DNA of 64,000 nt from Desulfoplanes formicivorans (GTDB lineage Bacteria > Desulfobacterota > Desulfovibrionia > Desulfovibrionales > Desulfomicrobiaceae). The number at the start of each line of letters is the position of its first letter. Within the stretch, counting starts at the first letter, position 1. The translations under genes were made by a program, and so were the position numbers. Positions 1 through 9,816 of the stretch are shown here, piece after piece. The stretch is from NCBI RefSeq assembly GCF_001748225.1, contig NZ_BDFE01000015.1:425437-489436 (forward strand), given 5' to 3'. The notes below the pieces were generated by a model, which did not search any database, was not told where the DNA came from, and saw only the letters and a list, made by a program, of their open reading frames with translations.

Positions 1-3000
1 TTGGGCCACATGGGGGCGGGGATGGTTTTCCAGTACAAAGAAATGCGTCAGCAGGTCCTGATGCAACCCCGAGGCAGAGAGAATGTCTGCCAGGGCGCAG
101 TATGCGTGCCTGCGTGCCTCAATGGCCGTATCCTGCAACTGGTGTGCAAGATCAAGAAAGCTCAGGGCAGGATCGCAATGCAGGCGTACGGGCACGGTGT
201 TGGAACACAGCCCGATGAGATTTTCCACCCCGTCCAGCTCCGGGGAGCGGCACGAAACCACTTCGCCAAAAACAACATCTTTGCGCCTAAGGGAGATGCT
301 CAGCAACAGGGCCCATGCCGCCTGCAGCAGTACGTTGAGGGTGACATTGGAGCGTGCGCATAGTGCGTGCAGGCGGGACTGGAGATCATGGTCCAGTTCC
401 AAGGCTTGACGCCGGTTCTGCACATCACCTGTGGATGCATGGTATCCGGGCAGTTGGGACGGCTGGGCTCCCTGAAGATGCGTTTTCCACCAATGCAGCG
501 ATGTCTTTTGGTCCTGGGCGTTCAACCAGTCTATGAATGCATTGAACTGCAGGGGATGTTCCACCGGGGGTGTTTGGGGGAACAATTCGTTGAAGAGGAT
601 GCCTACGCTCCAGCCATCAAGGATGATGTGGTGCACCGTGAACAACAACAGGTGCTCCTGGTCGCTGATGCGCGCCAGGGTGAAACGGATCAGGGGCGGA
701 TGTTCCAGATCGAACCCACGGGCGCGTTCTTTGCGCATGAGGCTGGCCATGTGTTGCTGCCGGTCTTTTGTGGACAGGGAACTCATGTCTTCTCTGGTCA
801 GGATGGTGTCCATGTCCACTGTGCCAAGGACCACCTGCCAGGGCCTGGATACGCCATGATGGACAAAGGCTGTACGGAATATGTCGTGTCTGGATAGCAG
901 GCTCTTTATTCTCTGGTGCAACTGGTCCGGTCGGAGTTCTCCGCGGAGGAGCAGAAGATTCTGTTCCATGTACGCATGGGAGTGCGGATGCAACCGGGCG
1001 TGAAAGAGCATGGCCTGCTGCAGGGGGGCCAGATTGTACACTCGCTGCATGCGCTCACCAAACAGTGATTCCAGATACGTCAGATCGCTTGCGGGAACCT
1101 TGGGGTCTGGTTGTTCCGTACCGGCCCCCGCCTGCGTGTTGACCGCGGTCATCCGGGGGGCCAGGGAGGCGATGGTTGTGCCGCGCAGGAGATCACTGGC
1201 GTCCAGAGAGTAGCCTTTGGCCCGGATGCGTGATGTGATCATGAGGGCCTTGATGGAGTCACCTCCCAGATCAATGAAACTGTCCTCACGGCCGACTTGG
1301 GGTACATGGAGTTGTTCCGACCAGATTTCGGCGAGGAGGCGTTCTTCCCTTGTCCGGGGAGGAGTAAAGGGGCGATCTGCATTTTTGGGGATGGCCGGGA
1401 GGGATTGTTTATCCACCTTGCCGCTGGCGTTGACCGGCATCTTCTCCAGGGCCATGAGACGATCCGGAACCATGTAGGCGGGCAGACGTTGGGCCAGCAT
1501 TGTCTGCAGGTCGTTCATGGACAGGGTCGCATCATTTGTCACCACATAGCCATGGAGGTGATGTACTCCATGTTCTTCACAGGCAATGACTGCGGCCTGA
1601 CGCACGCCGGGACAATCGAGAAGAGCCTTTTCGATTTCAAGGGGTTCAATGCGGTGCCCGCGGATTTTGAGTTGACTGTCGGCCCTGCGCAAGAATTGGA
1701 TATTGCCGTCGGGGAGCCAGCGGCAGATGTCACCGGTACGGTACATGCGTGCGTAGGGCGAATCCTGAGGGGCCAGGGGGTTGGGCAGGAATGCAGAGGC
1801 AGTCAGGTCCGGACGATTCAGGTATCCCCGGGCCACCTGCACCCCGGCCAGGTGGAGCTCTCCGGGTACTCCCACAGGACGCGGGTTGCCGTCGATGTCA
1901 AGAATCAAGGCCCGGGTATTGTCCACAAGTTGACCAATGGGTACGGGCCACGTGCCGTCCAGGTCAAAACTGGTTGTCGTGACAGTGCATTCTGTGGGCC
2001 CGTACGAATTACAATGTCGGTAATTCCCTTGAGGCCGGGCCATGTGGAGGGTTTCACCCCCCGAGAGCATGAGGCGCAGATCCGGCAGGCTCGCGCCATC
2101 GATCATTTCGGCAACCTGAGACAGAAAGTAGGCTACTGTAATGCGCTCACGACGCAGGTAGTCTTCCATGCGGGGAAGATCGTGGCGCGTTTGATCGTCA
2201 AGAATGTGAACTGTGGCACCCTGCATGAGCATGGGCAAAAATTCCCAGATGGAGGCATCAAAGATGAACGGGGCAAACGCCGTGGTTCGGTCGTTATGCG
2301 TGATGGCGTAATGACGCGTAAACCACTGGCAGAGATTGGTCAGACTGCCATGTTCAACCATGACGCCCTTGGGCTGTCCGGTGCTGCCCGACGTATAGAT
2401 GACATAGGCCAGATCCTTTGGGCCTGGTGCTGGCGGCTCTGGCAGGGAGTCCTGGGGGGGCAGATGGCGTAATGTGGCCGCATCAATCCACGGGCCGGAA
2501 AAGTATTCTTCTGTGGGACGGAGATCAGCCGTGCTGATCAGGGCGCAGGGGTTTGTATCGTCAAGCTGGAATCTGATGCGTTGGGTGGGTGCGTCCGGGG
2601 CCAGTGGCACAAAAGCGGCCCCGGCCTTCATGACGCCCATCATGGCGATCACAAATTCCAGGCAGCGATCCAGACGGATGGCCACCATCTGCTCTGGTCC
2701 GGCACCAAGGGAGACCAGGTGTTTTGCCAGCATGGTGCTGGAGCGATCCAGCTCGGCGTAACTGATATGATGGTCCCGGAAGACCAGTGCGGTCCTGTCT
2801 GCGTAGCGTTGGGCGGCTTCGTTGCAAAGGTGCACAATGGTATGGCTCAGGTCAAAGGGCACATCCTTTCCCTGCCAGTCATGCAATACCTTTTGGGCCT
2901 GGACCGGAGGCAATGCTGAAACCGAACGTAACGTAACCGATGGATCTGTGGCCAGTCGGGCAACCTCCTTGACCAGATGGGCAAAGCATTGCCCGAAACA

Positions 3001-6000
3001 GCGGGCTGTTTCAGGGCGCAGGGCCTCGGAGGAAAGCAGGTTGCAGTGCAGAACACCGTCCATTTCCACTATATCAAGGGCAAAATCGTACATGGCACCG
3101 CGGCCCGGCGGCACAAGAGGCGTGAAGGAAAGACCGGGCCAGGTGGGACGTCGCTGGTCGGCCTTTTCGTAACTGAGCATGGTTGCTGCCGGGGACCGAT
3201 CCAATCCTTTGACTATTTCGCTGTAGGGCGCTCGGTTTCTGGCCATGGACTCGGCACAGGCCAGGCGGATCTGCTGCATAAAGTGAGGAAGCGTCCACTC
3301 GGGTTGTATCCTGAAGTCCTGAGGTACGGTGTTGACAAACATGCCCACAACCCGGTCCATGATCTCGTCGTGACGTCCGCCATCGGCCATGCCTACACAA
3401 AAGCGGGTCCCATCGGTGATTTTGTGCAGGAAGAGGGTGTATATAGCGTTGAGGAACATATTCATGGTCACGCTGTAGGTACGGCAGGCACGGTACGCCT
3501 GGGCGGTCAGTTCAGCATCCAGGGTTATCCATTCCTGCCGCCCCACAGGAGAACCGCTGCGAGACGGGAAGTCCAACGGGATGTTCCGCGGGGATAGATC
3601 CTGCAGACGCTGCACCCAGAACTGTGTGTCCTCTGCTGCACGATCCTGGTCTGCAACATGAGGAATATCCCGCAGAGACACGGGTTTTTCAATGGGGGCA
3701 TGGCCGTTCATGAGTGCGTTCAGGTCATCGAGCAGGATGCCCAGTGAGGTCCCGTCGGCAACGATATGCAGCAGATCAAGCATGAATACATGTGATCCGT
3801 CGGCAAGGGTTGCCAGTCCTGCGCGCATAAGGGGAGCACGTTCCAGGTCGAAGGGACGGATAAAATCGCTTAGGATCTCTTCAACCGTACGTTCACCTGC
3901 ATGTATGCGTTCCAGGGCAAAGGCTGGTTCGTCCACGACCTTGCGTACCAGGTGTTCATCAATATGGTGGAAACTTGATCGCAGGGCCTCGTGGCGGAGG
4001 ATACATTGTCCCAGGCTGATTTCCAGCTGCTCCACGTCCAGGGGCTGTTGGGTTTCCTGGATTTTCCAGGCCAAGGGCAGGTGGTAGGCATCCTGGCCGT
4101 GTTCGCGCTGGAAGATGGCATACAGACGCTCTTCTGTGGGGGACATGGGAGTGAAGATGTCAGGGGTGCCGTGGTCCAGTTTGAAGGTGAATCCGCCATG
4201 GCGTAAGGCCTGAACACTTTCCCGTACTGCTGTTTCAATCTGACGGATGTCTTCGTCGGTGTGCTCGGTGCTCAGACCGCAGGTGCGTCGTTCCCATGTG
4301 TAAATGCCGCGTTCCATGAGCAGCAGGTAGAAAAGGGTCAGTTCTATGGGGTTGGCAAGGGCGCTGTACGGACCAAAGCCTTCGAAAATGAACTGGGGGC
4401 CAAAGTTTCTCATGCGCAGGGGCACCTGGTTGTTCTGGAACCAGAGGTTGAGGCGATCAGCCAGGAGATTGGTCTGATCAGAAACCCGTTTTTGAAGAGA
4501 CGGCCCCTGTTCCAAAAGATAGCCGGTGGCGGCGCAGACTCCTTCCATGCTCAGAGGGTGGCGGCAGAAGGTTCCTCCGAAAACAATGGTTTTGTTCTTG
4601 GCCGGGTGGTTGTCTTTTCCTAAAAATCCGCCGTCGATATAGTCGATATATTCTTTACTGCCGGCAACAACACCCACGTGGAGGCCTCCGCCCACCACCT
4701 TGCCGTACAAAGCCAGATCCGCGCGTATATCGAAATGCTCCTGGGCTCCGCCAGGAGCGCAACGGAATCCGTTGACGACTTCGTCAAAGATGAGACAGAT
4801 ACCTTTTTCCCGGGTGAAGCGCCGCAACCGGCGCAGAAAGGTCTGTGGCTGCAGGTTGGGTTTGCGGCTCTGCACCGGTTCAACAAGTACTGCGGCAACG
4901 TCCTGCCAGCGTTCTTCCAGCAGGGTAAAGGCCGTATCGCTGTTGTAGTCCAGAACGAGCACGTCCTGGACCATGGCCAGAGGTGTTCCTGGTGAGTAGG
5001 TGCCGGTGCCGCCGTTTTCCGAAGCTGCAAGTATGCCGTCAAAGGTGCCGTGATAGGAGCCGTTGAACAGGGCGATGAGGGGACGTTCCGTCTTGGCCCG
5101 GGCAAGGCGAATGGCGAACATAACCGCTTCGGTGCCGGTGTTGCAGAATGAGACCCGTTCCATGCCGGTCAATCGGCTGATACGTTCTGCAGCCTTGGAC
5201 GTCAGATCACATTGCGGTCCGAGGCCGAAACCGCGTCCCAGGCGGTTGCGCAAGGCCTCCACCACATACGGGGGATTGTGTCCGAGAAAATGCACTCCCA
5301 TGCCCACGGCTATGTCGATGTACTCGTTGCCGTCCACATCGCGAAAACGCCCGCCCCATGTGCTGTCGGCAACAATGGGATAGGCAATGTCATGCAGCTC
5401 AGGACGGAAGGACAGGGAGGATTTCCAGTCGGCCAGGACTGCGGAGTGTCGCCCCAGGGATCTGGACTTTTGCGTCCGCTGGGCATGCCTTTGTACCAGG
5501 CCAGAGACAAAGGCTGCCTGTTGTTCCGAAAGGGGGGCAGGTTCAAACACGAAACCGCGGATGTTGCGTTTCAGCCGGACCTGTTTCTGGGGGGCCGGAG
5601 ATGAAGGGGAAGCGGGTTCTGCCGTTGGAGGAGAGGATGGTGATGAGGAAGGATGGAGTGCGTTTAACTGCTGGGCAAAAAGCTCCTGCATGCTCTGGAG
5701 CTGAGCTGCAAATAACGGGTGCAGATTTGTGCTGGCAGGAGAAGAGATGGCCTTGGGAGGGGGATCCATTGCCGGAAGGGGAGCTTGTTTGGCGGAGGTA
5801 TCCGGCGGCGCTTTTTCTGCTTTGGCCATGGGCACGGCATCATTGGAGCGCAATTCCATGACATGGTTGGCCAAATCGGTCAGGGAAGGCATGGTTGTCA
5901 GGAACCAGCGTGCTTCAAGGGCAACGCCGAAACGCCTTTCTATTTCCTGGGCCAGTTTGATGATCATCAGGGAATCGAGACCCAGTTCGAGAATATTGGT

Positions 6001-6078
6001 TTCAGTATCCAGTTCTTCAGGTTTGAGGCCCAGGGTGGTGTGGGCCAGGGAAATAATCGTTTGAATCGGGTCTTCCAT
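1..6078 (-). CDS. Nonribosomal peptide synthetase, ACP-aminotransferase-C-A-PCP-C, 3' end outside window
   Basis: About 2026 residues are visible and the frame is still open at base 1. Domains in order: a carrier domain with LGLDSL (phosphopantetheine Ser36); a Pro/Ser-rich linker at about 85-160; a class III PLP aminotransferase at about 190-600 with FDEVV and the Schiff-base lysine in YGKVVGGG (Lys460); a condensation domain with LHIVADG (His771, first His of HHxxxDG replaced by Leu); an adenylation domain with YTSGSTGQPKG, FDASIWEF (1273-1280) and NASGKVD (Lys1554); a PCP with LGGDS (Ser1608); and a second condensation domain with HHIILDG (1816-1822). In mycosubtilin/iturin synthases such an aminotransferase aminates a beta-ketoacyl-ACP before condensation, so a beta-amino-acyl starter is inferred. 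The start ATG at 6078 has an AAGG 11-14 bases upstream. No PKS gene lies upstream, so the ACP must be loaded from elsewhere. Product unknown. Confidence 0.93.
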   Translation of the reverse strand, partial: MEDPIQTIISLAHTTLGLKPEELDTETNILELGLDSLMIIKLAQEIERRFGVALEARWFLTTMPSLTDLANHVMELRSNDAVPMAKAEKAPPDTSAKQAPLPAMDPPPKAISSPASTNLHPLFAAQLQSMQELFAQQLNALHPSSSPSSPPTAEPASPSSPAPQKQVRLKRNIRGFVFEPAPLSEQQAAFVSGLVQRHAQRTQKSRSLGRHSAVLADWKSSLSFRPELHDIAYPIVADSTWGGRFRDVDGNEYIDIAVGMGVHFLGHNPPYVVEALRNRLGRGFGLGPQCDLTSKAAERISRLTGMERVSFCNTGTEAVMFAIRLARAKTERPLIALFNGSYHGTFDGILAASENGGTGTYSPGTPLAMVQDVLVLDYNSDTAFTLLEERWQDVAAVLVEPVQSRKPNLQPQTFLRRLRRFTREKGICLIFDEVVNGFRCAPGGAQEHFDIRADLALYGKVVGGGLHVGVVAGSKEYIDYIDGGFLGKDNHPAKNKTIVFGGTFCRHPLSMEGVCAATGYLLEQGPSLQKRVSDQTNLLADRLNLWFQNNQVPLRMRNFGPQFIFEGFGPYSALANPIELTLFYLLLMERGIYTWERRTCGLSTEHTDEDIRQIETAVRESVQALRHGGFTFKLDHGTPDIFTPMSPTEERLYAIFQREHGQDAYHLPLAWKIQETQQPLDVEQLEISLGQCILRHEALRSSFHHIDEHLVRKVVDEPAFALERIHAGERTVEEILSDFIRPFDLERAPLMRAGLATLADGSHVFMLDLLHIVADGTSLGILLDDLNALMNGHAPIEKPVSLRDIPHVADQDRAAEDTQFWVQRLQDLSPRNIPLDFPSRSGSPVGRQEWITLDAELTAQAYRACRTYSVTMNMFLNAIYTLFLHKITDGTRFCVGMADGGRHDEIMDRVVGMFVNTVPQDFRIQPEWTLPHFMQQIRLACAESMARNRAPYSEIVKGLDRSPAATMLSYEKADQRRPTWPGLSFTPLVPPGRGAMYDFALDIVEMDGVLHCNLLSSEALRPETARCFGQCFAHLVKEVARLATDPSVTLRSVSALPPVQAQKVLHDWQGKDVPFDLSHTIVHLCNEAAQRYADRTALVFRDHHISYAELDRSSTMLAKHLVSLGAGPEQMVAIRLDRCLEFVIAMMGVMKAGAAFVPLAPDAPTQRIRFQLDDTNPCALISTADLRPTEEYFSGPWIDAATLRHLPPQDSLPEPPAPGPKDLAYVIYTSGSTGQPKGVMVEHGSLTNLCQWFTRHYAITHNDRTTAFAPFIFDASIWEFLPMLMQGATVHILDDQTRHDLPRMEDYLRRERITVAYFLSQVAEMIDGASLPDLRLMLSGGETLHMARPQGNYRHCNSYGPTECTVTTTSFDLDGTWPVPIGQLVDNTRALILDIDGNPRPVGVPGELHLAGVQVARGYLNRPDLTASAFLPNPLAPQDSPYARMYRTGDICRWLPDGNIQFLRRADSQLKIRGHRIEPLEIEKALLDCPGVRQAAVIACEEHGVHHLHGYVVTNDATLSMNDLQTMLAQRLPAYMVPDRLMALEKMPVNASGKVDKQSLPAIPKNADRPFTPPRTREERLLAEIWSEQLHVPQVGREDSFIDLGGDSIKALMITSRIRAKGYSLDASDLLRGTTIASLAPRMTAVNTQAGAGTEQPDPKVPASDLTYLESLFGERMQRVYNLAPLQQAMLFHARLHPHSHAYMEQNLLLLRGELRPDQLHQRIKSLLSRHDIFRTAFVHHGVSRPWQVVLGTVDMDTILTREDMSSLSTKDRQQHMASLMRKERARGFDLEHPPLIRFTLARISDQEHLLLFTVHHIILDGWSVGILFNELFPQTPPVEHPLQFNAFIDWLNAQDQKTSLHWWKTHLQGAQPSQLPGYHASTGDVQNRRQALELDHDLQSRLHALCARSNVTLNVLLQAAWALLLSISLRRKDVVFGEVVSCRSPELDGVENLIGLCSNTVPVRLHCDPALSFLDLAHQLQDTAIEARRHAYCALADILSASGLHQDLLTHFFVLENHPRPHVAQ

Positions 6079-6131
6079 TGATTGCCGTACCTTAATGTCT
6101 ATGGAGTTGGATGGGATGAATGTGCCTCAGG

Positions 6132-6157
6132 CTCTTTCCCTGTTTATGGCAGGAAAG
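6132..6157 (-). terminator. Weak hairpin after the beta-lactamase-type autotransporter
   Basis: TCTTTCC-CTG pairs with CAGGAAAGA around a 7-base loop, with one bulge. It lies just past the stop at 6163 and before the NRPS start. There is no clear U tract, so it may only pause or stabilise RNA. If it does not terminate, the autotransporter and NRPS genes could be co-transcribed. Confidence 0.3.
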
Positions 6158-6162
6158 AAGCA

Positions 6163-9100
6163 TCAGAATGCAAAGTCAAACGACAGCGCAAGGACATTAT
6201 TGTCATACATGGAGGCTCCATTGTAACGGGAGTATTTTACCTTGAAGTGCAAGCCGGAGTTTATTTCCAGATCCAGGTCTGCGTTGAGGCGTAACAGGTC
6301 CTGATCGGTTTTGGCCCCTGTGGTGCTGAAGGAGTAGGCTGGATCGCTGCGAAAAGCAGCGTTTATGTCGGGTCTGTTCAGCCATTGATGCCACCAGGCC
6401 ATGCCCAGCCTGGGAGTGAGTGTGGCAGTACCAAGGTGAAACGTTCGGCTCAGCTGGAGTCCGGCTGTTGAAGCCAGATACTTGCTTTGCTGGCTGTCCA
6501 CGCTCAACGCACTGATGCCGCCGTCCTCTTTGTAGGAATCGCTGTCCAGAATCATGAATACGCCTTCAACCAGGGGTTCGAGTTCGAGATTCCCCACATG
6601 GAAACTGTGCGCAAGCGATGTGGAGACCATGGCATCGCGCATGTTGAAGTCCGCATCATTGCTTTCGTTCAGCCAAGGCACGTTGCGGGTGGAGGACACG
6701 TCATGGGTAGCCACGGATATGGCCGTACTCCATGTTGTTGTCCCGGAGGACCAACGCATGAAGGGACCCATGCGCAGGATGGTGTCGTCCATGTCGCCGG
6801 TGGAAGAAAAATCCTGTGTCTCCGTGCCGTAGTCCAGGAAGAGACCAAACTGCAGATGGGGACTGAAGTTTCTCCCTCCGCCCAGGGCCATGCCGTTCCC
6901 GTAGATGTCATAGCCGTCAGCTGCTTCGCCGTTGCCATTCTGGTGGCCGAAATGACCGTGGAGTCTGCCAAAAGCGAACCAGCCCCGCTCCTCCCGGGTG
7001 GGGATGTGGTACTGGTGTTGGAGGGCGCGGTGCACGTCAGGAGTCTGACGCACCAGGGCCAGGGCCAGACCGTTGGTGGTATGCGGCTGCAGTTGGGCTG
7101 CAGCCCCAGCCGGGGTATCTGATCTGTCCAAAGCTGCAATCAGGGATGTGCCGGTGGGAGACAGAGTATTCTGCACCGCTGCTGCCGCCATGGTGTCCAG
7201 GGTCGATCCCAGGTCATTATTGCTTATATTGTCGGCATAATAGGTCCAATCACGGCTGCTGTACAACCGCACATCCGTGCCGTCATGGGACAGACTGAAG
7301 GTGATGGGATTCATGTCGTTGAGGATGACTGCGGACCCCGCATATGTGGTCACGCCGGAAGCAAGGGTGTAGTTGGCATCCCCCAACACACCGGACAGGC
7401 CCGGGTCGATCCATATTGTTGAGGAGAACTCCAAGGTATCGGCATTGGCAATGCCTGCGCCTTCGTCCAGATCCAGGATGAGATAACCGTCAGAGACCGT
7501 TAGACTGTTGTTTCCCCCTCCCAGGTCAATATTGCCGTCGAGCAACCCTCCATTGGACAGGAGAACCGTATCGTCGCCGCTGCCACCCTTGATTGAATAG
7601 AGTGTGCCTGCAACAGCGCCGCCATTAATGTTGAGCGTGTTGGAAGAACCGTCGCGCATCTCTACGCCATAACCCGTGCTGCTGACCAGTCCGTATATGT
7701 TGGCTGTGGAATTCTGCATGCTGACGCCGACGGCAAGGACACCGGGCATGTCCGAGGCATCGGAAATGTACTCGCCTTGTGTGATGGTTTCCCCGTCCCA
7801 GGCATACACGGCAGTGGCCTGCGTTGTTCCGTAGAGATCAAGGACGGCGTTATTTTCCAGAACAGCGCCATAGACCGCATGGGTATCTTCGCTGACGGTG
7901 TGAAAGGTTGCATTCATTGAACGGGAAGTGGTTACAGCGGCAAGCTTGCCTGTATCGGTAACCGTGACCGTGCTGTTGTCCACGCGAAGTGCTGCAGACG
8001 GTCCCAAAACCGCAGCAGTCCCACCAATGGTGACCGTGTCTGCTCCGGATTCCACGGAAATGGCACTGCCGTTTCCCCCCTGCATATACGCCAGGGAGTC
8101 TTCTGCCGTGTTCAGGCTAGCCTGGTTTTGAACCACAATGGCTGAAGCCGCGTCGCCGTACGCGCCTACCTCGCCATACAGATCAAGGCTTGCTCCGGAT
8201 TGGATGGAGAAGACAGATGTTTCCGGGCCATAGGCTTCAGCGCGGGCATTGTCGGCCACGGTGCCGTTGACACCACTGGTCAGGACCACTGCGGCCGTGC
8301 CAGTGCTGTTGGTGTAATAGGTGAGGGTGGGGTCAATGGTCGTGACGATGGGATTGCCGATTACATCTATGAGAGTCAGATCCAGATAGGAGGTGGTCCG
8401 TCCGCTGGCTTCCACCAGAAACGAGGTGCTGTTGGTCGCATTGGTGATAATGGAGTCAAAGGATGTATACCCGCCGTAGGTACCTGCAGATACACCGGAC
8501 AGGTTAGCGTTGAGACTTCCGTCAGATCGGTACAAACGTTCCATGCCTCGGATGAGATCCATGAGCAGGATTTCGCACGGCGTGATGGTATAGACGCCGT
8601 TTTTATCAATGGTAGTCAGGCTGGGCACGTTGACCACCAATCCCAAGTTCAGTTGCTGATACCAGGCGGAAAAAGAACTGTATCCCGCGATGCTGCCCCC
8701 GTGACCGATCAGGGACAGGGGGACGCCGCTGCCGGTGAAGTCCAGTGTGAAAACATTATAGCCGTACCATAAGGGGATGCCGCCCATGCTGATGAGCGTG
8801 CTATTGGCCAGATCGGTGCGGGCCGCGAACAGTTCCTCCGGGAGGAATGATGTGCCGTTGGAAAGGGTGTTGGTCTGCAGTATCTGTATCCATTTGAGCT
8901 GGTCTTCAACTGTGGAAACCACGGCCCCTGAGGCCCAGGGGATGGTTGGGTCCATTTCCGTGATCTCTTTCCCGGCTTCCGAACCGATGATATCTGTGGC
9001 GTTTGAGTCCATGGCCAGGTAGGTAGCGTTCATTTCGGCAGGGGTAAAGACCAGTTCGTTAAGGATATCGGCAATGGTTGCGTTGGTGTTGGTTTTGGCT

Positions 9101-9762
9101 GCATAGGCAGCCTCGCCGATAAGGGAGAGAATCACTGCATTGGTGTTGGAATAGGTGCCTTCCCAGGGAGAGCTGGCTACCTCCGGATAGTTGGACAAAC
9201 CCAGTGCGGCCAGTTCGGTGTGAGTGACTTCAGGGGACAGAGATCCATAATCGGCTGCGATCCATTCGTCCCAAAGGGTGGAGGTGGATCCGGAACGTGT
9301 GCTACCCATGTAGTTGGGGACCTGCGAACTCATGTTTAGCAATTGTTCCACGGTGATGGATTCTGCCCCGTCGGGCAGTTCCGAGACGCCCAGATCCACG
9401 TCATATTTCTTTTGCAGATCGCCCAGGGTGTCGGTCAGGCTGAAGTACCCTTTATCAACCATGAGCAGGATGGCGCTGCCAACGAACATCTTGGATTGAC
9501 TGCCGATACGGAATGTTCCGTCCTGGTCAACCCCCATGCCGGAGATAGTGGGAGGATCGTTGTTTCCCAGGTTCAGCCCCACATTGCTGCTGATGCCTGT
9601 GGACGTAAAATGATTGTTCTGGATGAGTAAGAGCAGATCTTCAGCTTGCGCAGTGGCCGCGTAGGTGGAATCACCATGACAGACGCAAGGAATGACGAGC
9701 AAAAACAACATGCCAAGGTTGATTATGAGGTTTTTGTACATGTTGATATCTCTGCTTGTCAT
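6163..9762 (-). CDS. Autotransporter with serine beta-lactamase-family (class C/EstB-like) passenger
   Basis: About 1199 residues. An N-terminal signal peptide (hydrophobic core about 11-26) is followed by a serine hydrolase domain (about 40-420) carrying all three motifs of the class C beta-lactamase / D-Ala-D-Ala peptidase fold: S88-x-x-K91 (SQSK), Y204-S-N206 and H354-G-G. A Thr/Ser/Asn-rich beta-helical stalk (about 430-900) leads to a C-terminal autotransporter barrel (about 930-1199) that ends in Phe. The protein would be exported by Sec and displayed or released at the cell surface. Substrate is unknown: peptide, ester or beta-lactam are all possible. Start: the first in-frame ATG (9819) lies inside the terminator of the preceding gene, so the start is 9762 (AAGGAG only 2 bases away) or 9741 (weak SD, better signal peptide). 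Fusion of this hydrolase class to a type V barrel is unusual. Confidence 0.9.
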   Translation of the reverse strand: MTSRDINMYKNLIINLGMLFLLVIPCVCHGDSTYAATAQAEDLLLLIQNNHFTSTGISSNVGLNLGNNDPPTISGMGVDQDGTFRIGSQSKMFVGSAILLMVDKGYFSLTDTLGDLQKKYDVDLGVSELPDGAESITVEQLLNMSSQVPNYMGSTRSGSTSTLWDEWIAADYGSLSPEVTHTELAALGLSNYPEVASSPWEGTYSNTNAVILSLIGEAAYAAKTNTNATIADILNELVFTPAEMNATYLAMDSNATDIIGSEAGKEITEMDPTIPWASGAVVSTVEDQLKWIQILQTNTLSNGTSFLPEELFAARTDLANSTLISMGGIPLWYGYNVFTLDFTGSGVPLSLIGHGGSIAGYSSFSAWYQQLNLGLVVNVPSLTTIDKNGVYTITPCEILLMDLIRGMERLYRSDGSLNANLSGVSAGTYGGYTSFDSIITNATNSTSFLVEASGRTTSYLDLTLIDVIGNPIVTTIDPTLTYYTNSTGTAAVVLTSGVNGTVADNARAEAYGPETSVFSIQSGASLDLYGEVGAYGDAASAIVVQNQASLNTAEDSLAYMQGGNGSAISVESGADTVTIGGTAAVLGPSAALRVDNSTVTVTDTGKLAAVTTSRSMNATFHTVSEDTHAVYGAVLENNAVLDLYGTTQATAVYAWDGETITQGEYISDASDMPGVLAVGVSMQNSTANIYGLVSSTGYGVEMRDGSSNTLNINGGAVAGTLYSIKGGSGDDTVLLSNGGLLDGNIDLGGGNNSLTVSDGYLILDLDEGAGIANADTLEFSSTIWIDPGLSGVLGDANYTLASGVTTYAGSAVILNDMNPITFSLSHDGTDVRLYSSRDWTYYADNISNNDLGSTLDTMAAAAVQNTLSPTGTSLIAALDRSDTPAGAAAQLQPHTTNGLALALVRQTPDVHRALQHQYHIPTREERGWFAFGRLHGHFGHQNGNGEAADGYDIYGNGMALGGGRNFSPHLQFGLFLDYGTETQDFSSTGDMDDTILRMGPFMRWSSGTTTWSTAISVATHDVSSTRNVPWLNESNDADFNMRDAMVSTSLAHSFHVGNLELEPLVEGVFMILDSDSYKEDGGISALSVDSQQSKYLASTAGLQLSRTFHLGTATLTPRLGMAWWHQWLNRPDINAAFRSDPAYSFSTTGAKTDQDLLRLNADLDLEINSGLHFKVKYSRYNGASMYDNNVLALSFDFAF

Positions 9763-9776
9763 ATCTCCTTGCATGA

Positions 9777-9816
9777 CAAAAAAAGGCCACGAGGAGAGGT
9801 GATTATCCTGTGGCCT
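9777..9816 (-). terminator. Rho-independent terminator after the DUF697 gene
   Basis: Read on the minus strand, AGGCCAC pairs with GTGGCCT around a 19-base loop and is followed by seven to eight T. It begins 16 bases after the DUF697 stop codon and excludes the farthest upstream start of the next gene. Confidence 0.75.

Noticed and set aside
1297-2472. 391-codon open frame on the plus strand opposite the NRPS
   Set aside because: It is the antisense shadow of the adenylation domain; no ribosome-binding site and no family pattern.
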